In this document: positions 58,765-64,000 of the stretch, piece by piece
Position numbering within the stretch: position 1 is the first letter of the stretch
How the letters are laid out: each line of letters opens with the position of its first letter
Source: CBDIHP01 sp965279195
GTDB lineage: Bacteria > Planctomycetota > Planctomycetia > Isosphaerales > Isosphaeraceae
NCBI GenBank assembly: GCA_965279195.1
Contig: CBDIHP010000033.1
Location: 1 to 64,000 of the forward strand
Direction of reading: 5' to 3'
DNA length: 64,000 bases
The notes under the pieces: generated by a model
Seen by the model: only the letters and a program-made list of their open reading frames with translations
The model's database searches: none
Told to the model about the DNA's origin: nothing
Made by a program: the position numbers and the translations under genes

Positions 58765-59004
58765 GGGGCGACCTGCCTTACTCGCGCGTCTTGGGATGGG
58801 GTCCGATCTGCGGTGCGTCACGGCCAGGGGAGTGTCCACCCGCGCCGGGGAGGCGATCGGCGGTTGGGAATCGGCAGGATAGCACCTGGGCCGGAGGCGT
58901 CAACGCGAACCGGCCCCTACCATCGTTCGTGTCCCCCCACTTGTTCGGCAAGCCCCGGGCCGTATAGTGAAGAGATCCGTCCGGAACCGACCGGAGCCCC
59001 TCTC

Positions 59005-59871
59005 ATGCCATCTCGCTGGGTCTGTCTGGCAATTCTCCTGTACTGGGCCTTCGCCGCCACCGGCCTGTTCACCCGGGACCTCCTCCCCGACCTCATTACC
59101 ACATCTCCCCCGGACCTCCGGACCCTCGCCGGGCCCGACGCGCCCGCCTCGCGCTCGAAGTGGGCGATCATGGTGGCCGACGACCCGGCCTATCAGAACC
59201 TCCGCACCGTCGGCGAGGCCCGCACCGCCACGATCCGCCAGCCCGACGGCGGCCACACCCTCACCAGCAAGGTCCGGTTCGACTCGGGCGACCTCCTGAA
59301 GAAGACCAAGTTCGCCCTGGACCGCAACGATCGGCTCCTCATCGACATGACCTGCGCGGTGGATCCGACCGGGAATCTCAAGGATTTCCAGGTCCATGTG
59401 CGGCTGGCCGACGGCGGCGACCCGCTCCTGACGGTCCTCGGCAAGGTGGCGGGCGACGTGCTGGAGGTCGAGACCCGGGGGATCGAGGGAATCCCGATGC
59501 TCGCCGGAACCAAACGGTTCCCGTATCAGTCGAAGGAGATGGTCCAGAACGCCCTCGGCCCGATCGACCGCCTGCCCGGACTCCAGGTTGGCCAGCGCTG
59601 GAAGACCCGGGTCGTGAGCCCCCTGGGCGGCCAGGTGCAGGAGGTCACGGTCGAGGTCCCCCGGACGCAGGTCATCCACTGGGACAAGAACCTGGTGACC
59701 ACGTTCGAGGTGATCCACCACCTTGGCACCGCCTCGCCGAGGACCTGGGTGAGGCGTGATGGGCTGGTCTTGAGGCAGGAGATCCCGTTCCCGCTGGTTC
59801 GGCTCATCGTGGAGCGGCAGCCGGAGCGGTCGGGCGAGCTGGACGACATGGCCGAGGACCGCCGTCGATGA
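59005..59871 (+). CDS. exported protein encoded with an ABC exporter
   Basis: This 288-residue protein has an N-terminal signal or anchor (WVCLAILLYWAFAATGLF) and a beta-rich body (IRQPDGGHTLTSKVRFDS, VQEVTVEVPRTQVIHWDKN) without a known domain. Its stop overlaps the ATG of the ABC ATPase gene, so it is the first gene of a three-gene operon and probably works outside the membrane with the exporter. GGAG lies 8 bases before the ATG. Function unknown. Confidence 0.72.
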   Translation: MPSRWVCLAILLYWAFAATGLFTRDLLPDLITTSPPDLRTLAGPDAPASRSKWAIMVADDPAYQNLRTVGEARTATIRQPDGGHTLTSKVRFDSGDLLKKTKFALDRNDRLLIDMTCAVDPTGNLKDFQVHVRLADGGDPLLTVLGKVAGDVLEVETRGIEGIPMLAGTKRFPYQSKEMVQNALGPIDRLPGLQVGQRWKTRVVSPLGGQVQEVTVEVPRTQVIHWDKNLVTTFEVIHHLGTASPRTWVRRDGLVLRQEIPFPLVRLIVERQPERSGELDDMAEDRRR

Positions 59872-60638
59872 TCGAACTCCGGGGCGTCTCCAAGTTGTAC
59901 GGGTCCAAGCAGGCCGTCGATCACCTCGACCTGACCGTCCGGTCGGGCGAACTGTTCGCCTTCCTCGGGCCCAACGGCGCGGGGAAGACCACGACCATCA
60001 AGATGGTCTGCGGCCTGCTCACGCCGACCTCCGGCACCGTCCGGGTCGGCGGCCACCCCGCCTCCAGCCCCGAGGCGAGGCAGCTCCTCGCCTACGTGCC
60101 CGACCAACCCTACCTTTACGAGAAACTGACCGGCCGCGAGTTCCTCAAATTCGTGGTCGAGATGTACGACATCGAGCCGAAGCTCGCCGCCCGCCGGACG
60201 TCGGAGCTGATCGAGACGTTCGAGATGGGTGATTATATCGACGAGCTTTGCCAGAACTACTCGCACGGCATGAAGCAACGGGTCGTGTTCGCCGCCGCGC
60301 TGGTGCACGACCCCAAGGTCCTGATCGTCGACGAGCCGCTGGTGGGCCTGGACCCCCGAAGCGCACGCATCGTCAAGGACCTGTTCGTGGCGCAGGCGAG
60401 GTCGGGCGTGGCCGTGTTGATGTCGACGCACCTGCTTTCGATCGCCGAGGAACTCGCCGACACCATCGGGATCGTCGACCACGGCCGGATGCTGGCACAC
60501 GGGACGCTCGAGGAGCTCCGCGACCGGGCCCAGATGTCCGGGCCGCTGGAGGACCTGTTCCTGAAGATGACCGGCGGCGACCGCCCGCTGGCCCGGCACG
60601 CGATGGCCGAGGCCAACGGCGACCTGGGTGTGGCCTGA
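59868..60638 (+). CDS. ABC transporter ATP-binding protein (ABC-2 exporter type)
   Basis: This 256-residue ATPase has Walker A GPNGAGKT (34-41), the Q-loop in VPDQPYLY, the signature YSHGMKQR and Walker B VLIVDEPLVGLD, with the H-loop His in MSTHLLS. It is similar to the CcmA/NatA group that drives ABC-2 exporters. The gene is coupled to the preceding exported protein (ATGA) and is followed 34 bases later by the permease gene. The substrate is not known. Confidence 0.9.
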   Translation: MIELRGVSKLYGSKQAVDHLDLTVRSGELFAFLGPNGAGKTTTIKMVCGLLTPTSGTVRVGGHPASSPEARQLLAYVPDQPYLYEKLTGREFLKFVVEMYDIEPKLAARRTSELIETFEMGDYIDELCQNYSHGMKQRVVFAAALVHDPKVLIVDEPLVGLDPRSARIVKDLFVAQARSGVAVLMSTHLLSIAEELADTIGIVDHGRMLAHGTLEELRDRAQMSGPLEDLFLKMTGGDRPLARHAMAEANGDLGVA

Positions 60639-60672
60639 TCCCAGGGATGACCACGCGAAGGGAGATCCTCGG

Positions 60673-62433
60673 ATGAGCATGCGCCCGGAGATCGCAACGC
60701 CGCCCGGGCCCCCACGGGTCACGCCCCCCGACCAGGCCCGCCGGGCCATGCGGCTCCTGCGCAGGCTCGTCGTGCACAACGCGTTGGTCGACCTCCTTCG
60801 CGTCTCGCGGCTGAGGCTGGCGACCATCCTGTTCTGCTCCGCGGTGTTCTGGGTCGGGCTGTTCGGGCTGTTCTACGGCGGGTTCGAGTTCATCGGCTCC
60901 TACGTCTCGCTCCAGGGCGAGCTGGTCGAGTACGTCTTCAGCATGTTCTTCCTGTCGCTGTTGATCATGCTCGTCTTCTCGACCGGCATCATCCTGTACA
61001 CGGGGTTGTATCAGTCGAAGGAGGCGGCGTTCTTGCTCACGACGCCGATCTCGACCGACCGGATCTTCGCGTACAAGTTCGGCGAGGCGATCGCCTTCTC
61101 GAGCTGGGCGTTCATCCTGCTGGGGAGCCCGCTCCTGGTCGCCTACGGGATCACGGTCGGGGCCGACTGGCGGTTCCACGCCGGGTTCCTGGCGTACCTG
61201 ATCTCATTCGTCCTGATCCCCGGGAGCCTCGGCTCGATCATCGCGATCCTGGTGGCGCGGTTCCTGCCGAGGCGCCAGAAGACCATCCTGGGCATCGCCG
61301 GGACGGTCCTCGTGGTCGGGGGCATCGCCCTGACGGTGCGGGCCATCCAGACGCCCGGCGACCCCTTGAGCGCCAACTGGCTGGGCGGGCTATTCAGCAA
61401 GCTCGCGTTCAGCCAGCACCCGCTCTGGCCGAGCCGCTGGATGTCGGCCGGGCTGGTCGCCGCCGCCCAGGGGGACTGGGACCGGGGGCTCTTCTACCTG
61501 GCGGTCATCACCTCGAATGCGGGCATGCTCTACCTGCTGGCCGCCGTGGTCTCCCGCGACCTCTATCGCGAAGGGTACAGCCGGGTTCAAGGAAGCCGGT
61601 CGTCCCGCAAACGCGTCGGTTGGTCGGGGATCGATCGGGCGTTCCACGCCATCTTCGGCTTCCTGCCGAGGCCGATACGCCTCCTCATCCTCAAGGATCT
61701 GCGGACCTTCTTGCGAGATCCGGCGCAGTGGTCTCAGTTTCTGATCTTCTTCGGGCTGCTCGCCTTCTACTTCATCAACATCCGCCGTTTGAGCTACGAC
61801 GTCCAGAAGGAGTACTGGCGGAACCTGATCAGTTTCCTGAACCTGGCGGTGACGGCCCTGATCCTGTCGACCTTCACCAGCCGGTTTATCTTCCCCTTGC
61901 TGTCGCTGGAGGGCCGGAACTTCTGGGTACTGGGGCTCCTGCCCCTGAAGCGGGAGTCGATCCTGTGGGGCAAGTTCGCGTTCGCCTCGGGGATCTCCCT
62001 GGTGGCGACCGAGATCCTGGTGTTGCTCTCCGACAGCATGCTCCGGATCCACCCGCTGATGATCGTCCTGCACATGGGCATGGTCGCGGTGCTCTGCCTG
62101 GGGCTCTCAGGGATCAGCGTCGGCCTGGGGGCGCGGCTGCCGGACTTGAAGGAGGACGACCCGTCGAAGATCGCGGCGGGCTTCGGCGGGACGTTGAATC
62201 TGCTGGTGAGCCTGGCGTTCATCTTCGCGGTGGTGACCTCGCTGGCGTTGCCCTGCCACATGTACTTCGCGGGGCTCGACGCGCAGTCGGAGTTCGGGGG
62301 CTCGGTGCTGTCGGCCGGGCAGTTCCGGTTCTGGATCACGGTGGCAATTTTCGTCAGCCTCGGGGTCGGCGTGGTCGGGACGGTCGTGCCGCTTCGGATC
62401 GGAATCAAGGCATTTCAGCGTATGGAGTTCTGA
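60673..62433 (+). CDS. ABC-2 type transporter permease
   Basis: This 586-residue protein has about 12 membrane helices in two groups with a cytoplasmic linker near residues 295-330 (SRVQGSRSSRKRVGW). Motifs such as LYQSKEAAFLLTTPISTDRIF and FWVLGLLPLKRESILWGKF are typical of the long fused ABC-2 permeases of planctomycetes and related bacteria. It forms the exporter with the upstream ATPase. GGGAG lies 8 bases before the ATG. Confidence 0.82.
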   Translation: MSMRPEIATPPGPPRVTPPDQARRAMRLLRRLVVHNALVDLLRVSRLRLATILFCSAVFWVGLFGLFYGGFEFIGSYVSLQGELVEYVFSMFFLSLLIMLVFSTGIILYTGLYQSKEAAFLLTTPISTDRIFAYKFGEAIAFSSWAFILLGSPLLVAYGITVGADWRFHAGFLAYLISFVLIPGSLGSIIAILVARFLPRRQKTILGIAGTVLVVGGIALTVRAIQTPGDPLSANWLGGLFSKLAFSQHPLWPSRWMSAGLVAAAQGDWDRGLFYLAVITSNAGMLYLLAAVVSRDLYREGYSRVQGSRSSRKRVGWSGIDRAFHAIFGFLPRPIRLLILKDLRTFLRDPAQWSQFLIFFGLLAFYFINIRRLSYDVQKEYWRNLISFLNLAVTALILSTFTSRFIFPLLSLEGRNFWVLGLLPLKRESILWGKFAFASGISLVATEILVLLSDSMLRIHPLMIVLHMGMVAVLCLGLSGISVGLGARLPDLKEDDPSKIAAGFGGTLNLLVSLAFIFAVVTSLALPCHMYFAGLDAQSEFGGSVLSAGQFRFWITVAIFVSLGVGVVGTVVPLRIGIKAFQRMEF

Positions 62434-62797
62434 AAACGAGACGAACTCCTACTGAATTCGTCGGGGTCGAATTGTCCAAGAAGTTCCAGGGAAAAATTCT
62501 CGGGTAATGATGTTCGGCCGCGGCCGCTCCCGGCAATACTTGTGAATAGAGCCGCGCAGGTTTTCGACGAATCGGTGCATTGCGATAATTCGATACTTTG
62601 TGCGACAATCGCGGATGCCGGCGCGGTCCCCCTCTCGATGTCGCGAAAACACATCTGGTTCGCCCGACTGCTCCTCTCGCCCGGGGCGAGGACGCCCCGC
62701 TCTGCACGGCCCGCCGACGCGCCGTACCCCTGGCCCTAAAACTCGGCCGGGGGATCCAGAGATCGCAACGGACGGACGTCGAAGAAGGACTTCATCC
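62434..62797. other. 364-bp intergenic region with a possible promoter
   Basis: After the permease stop there is an AT-richer stretch to about 62520. TTGCGA (62580-62585) and GACAAT (62604-62609), 18 bases apart, are a fair sigma-70-like pair for the downstream 102-codon gene, about 190 bases from its ATG. No hairpin element of the other families and no reading frame with support was found. Confidence 0.4.
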
Positions 62798-63106
62798 ATG
62801 CTCCCTCTCGAACCGCAGGACGGACGACTGACCACCGCTTCGGTCTGGCAGCGGCTGATCGAGGCCTCCGGCACCGACGGCATCGCCCTCGACCTGCCTT
62901 GCGCCACGGCCGACCCGAAGGAGGTCGAACTGCTCATGGAGGCCTGGTACCACGAGCGTAGCCAGGCCATCGAGACCCGGATGTGGCTCGCCCGCGTCGA
63001 GAAGCTCCTCGTCCGCCTGATGGCCGATGAGCCGCTCTCCGACGTGACGGCCCGGCAGATCCGCAAGCTGCTGCAGGGCCTCGCCAAGCTGGAACGCCCG
63101 AGCTGA
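62798..63106 (+). CDS. small helical protein of unknown function
   Basis: This 102-residue soluble protein is mainly helical (KEVELLMEAWYHERSQAIETRMWL, RQIRKLLQGLAKLERPS). No domain was recognised; the charged helices suggest a small dimer or a partner protein. AAGGA lies 8 bases before the ATG, which supports it as a real gene. The exonuclease gene follows after 145 bases on the same strand. Confidence 0.6.
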   Translation: MLPLEPQDGRLTTASVWQRLIEASGTDGIALDLPCATADPKEVELLMEAWYHERSQAIETRMWLARVEKLLVRLMADEPLSDVTARQIRKLLQGLAKLERPS

Positions 63107-63251
63107 GCCGACCCGCGCCGACCAGGCCTGGCCTCCTAACCTCCCCTCGACCGATCGCAGCCCCTCCTCGTCCGCCTTGAACTCGTCAGCTCATTGTGGG
63201 ACCCTGAAACCCTCGCCGACCCGGAACCGGGGGCGACGGGGCCGATCGCTC

Positions 63252-63815
63252 ATGGCCGAAATCTACGTCAGCACCGATGTCGAGACCGACGGACCGATCC
63301 CCGGCCCGCATTCGATGCTCAGCTTCGCCTCCGCCGCCTACCTGCCGGACAAGACCCTCGTCGGCACCTTCTCGGTCAACCTGGTCCCCCTCGACGGGGC
63401 CCAGGGGCATCCCGAGACGATGGCCTGGTGGGCCACCCAGCCCGAGGCGTGGGCCGAGTGCCGCAAGGAACCCCGCGACCCCGCCGTCGCGCTCCCCGAG
63501 TACGTCGCCTGGGTCAAATCCCTGCCGGGCAGGCCGGTCTTCGTGGCCTATCCGGCGGGGTTCGACTTCCTGTTCGTGTACTGGTATCTGATCCGATTCG
63601 CCGGCGAGAGCCCGTTCTCGCATTCGGCGCTCGACATGAAGACCCTGGCCATGGCGCTTTTGGGCAAGGGATACCGCGACGCGACCAAGCGGAACATGCC
63701 GAGGTCGTGGTTCGACCCGATGCCCCACACCCACGTCGCGCTCGACGACGCCAAGGAGCAGGGGCTCCTCTTCTGCAACATGCTGGCCGAGCGGCAGAAG
63801 CGGCTGGGCCGGTGA
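63252..63815 (+). CDS. DEDD-type 3'-5' exonuclease family protein
   Basis: This 187-residue protein has the ribonuclease-H-like DnaQ exonuclease fold. Exo I is STDVETDG (Asp9 and Glu11), Exo II is in VFVAYPAGFDFLFVYW (Asp of FDF), and Exo III is HTHVALDDAKEQG (His and Asp). It would degrade single strands of DNA or RNA from the 3' end. There is no polymerase gene adjacent. The ATG chosen precedes the first strand of the fold; the upstream spacer shows no good alternative. Confidence 0.82.
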   Translation: MAEIYVSTDVETDGPIPGPHSMLSFASAAYLPDKTLVGTFSVNLVPLDGAQGHPETMAWWATQPEAWAECRKEPRDPAVALPEYVAWVKSLPGRPVFVAYPAGFDFLFVYWYLIRFAGESPFSHSALDMKTLAMALLGKGYRDATKRNMPRSWFDPMPHTHVALDDAKEQGLLFCNMLAERQKRLGR

Positions 63816-63917
63816 GCCCCGCGCGGGCAACTCGCCTCGTCAGGTCTCCGTCGGGCGGTTACAGTGCCGACGGGGCCCCGGGGAGTGGGCCGACGGCACC
63901 GGACAGGGACGGCCCGC

Positions 63918-64000
63918 ATGACCGACTCGACCTCGCCCAGCACGGGCCCGACCGGGGCCCGTGACCTGGAATTCGACTTCCTCGCGAAGGCCGCCTACTC
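63918..64000 (+). CDS. unknown gene, partial
   Basis: The first 27 codons of a gene cut by the window end. AGGGA lies about 8 bases before the ATG. The fragment (MTDSTSPSTGPTGARDLEFD then FLAKAAY) is too short to identify. Confidence 0.5.
   Translation, partial: MTDSTSPSTGPTGARDLEFDFLAKAAY

Overview
The window reads as chromosomal DNA of a high-GC planctomycete, most likely of the Isosphaeraceae type. The evidence is the combination of a DUF1549/DUF1553 cytochrome-like protein with a Tat-exported DUF1501 protein, a ThuA-like protein facing a giant PVC-type protein (propeller, HEAT repeats and a CxxCH haem site), a TIGR03067 protein, RNA polymerase sigma factors with membrane or TPR tails, and many secreted proteins of unknown role. 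No rRNA, tRNA, CRISPR array, prophage or transposase gene was seen. The assignment rests on gene content only.

Layout. 1-3 kb: a truncated zinc-ribbon gene, a hicA-hicB toxin-antitoxin pair, an ECF sigma factor with a C-terminal membrane anchor, and a GNAT acetyltransferase. 3-9 kb: a TIGR03067 protein, an orphan sugar-type ABC ATPase with a small membrane protein, an MFS transporter, a three-repeat lipoprotein and a MoeA-like protein that has lost its catalytic motifs. 9-15 kb: a Pro/Ala-rich lipoprotein, a methyltransferase, and a minus-strand group of a BNR propeller, a GH88 glucuronyl hydrolase and a uronate-type SDR. 15-20 kb: a DUF790 nuclease, then a MerR/B12-fold regulator translationally coupled to a sigma-70 factor and preceded by a clear promoter and four copies of a 10-bp operator, then a XerD-like recombinase. 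20-24 kb: a TPR-like exported protein, an RMD1/DUF155 protein, a DGPF protein with its ECF42-type sigma factor, and a TMEM14-like protein. 24-34 kb: the DUF1549/DUF1553 and DUF1501 pair, a lipoprotein, a Ycf48-like propeller, an esterase, an SGNH hydrolase, a frameshifted sugar isomerase and a Gfo/Idh oxidoreductase. 34-46 kb: YqeY, ThuA, the PVC haem protein, a lactonase, an amidase group, an APC permease and two tandem FkbM methyltransferases. 46-64 kb: two different M28 peptidases, a binding-protein/ATPase pair without a permease, glutamine synthetase, a LigD-phosphoesterase-like protein, an ABC exporter operon and a DEDD exonuclease.

Two things stand out. The first is the regulator/sigma operon near 16.5-18.7 kb, which looks like a LitR/CarH-type light or cobalamin sensor system whose cobalamin-ligand His has become Tyr. 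The second is a dense population of short hairpin-forming intergenic elements in at least seven sequence families. One family begins and ends in TAGGGTGGG-like sequence and lies so exactly at gene ends that its terminal TAG or TAA is itself the stop codon of the neighbouring gene, in five genes with a typical element and one with a related element.
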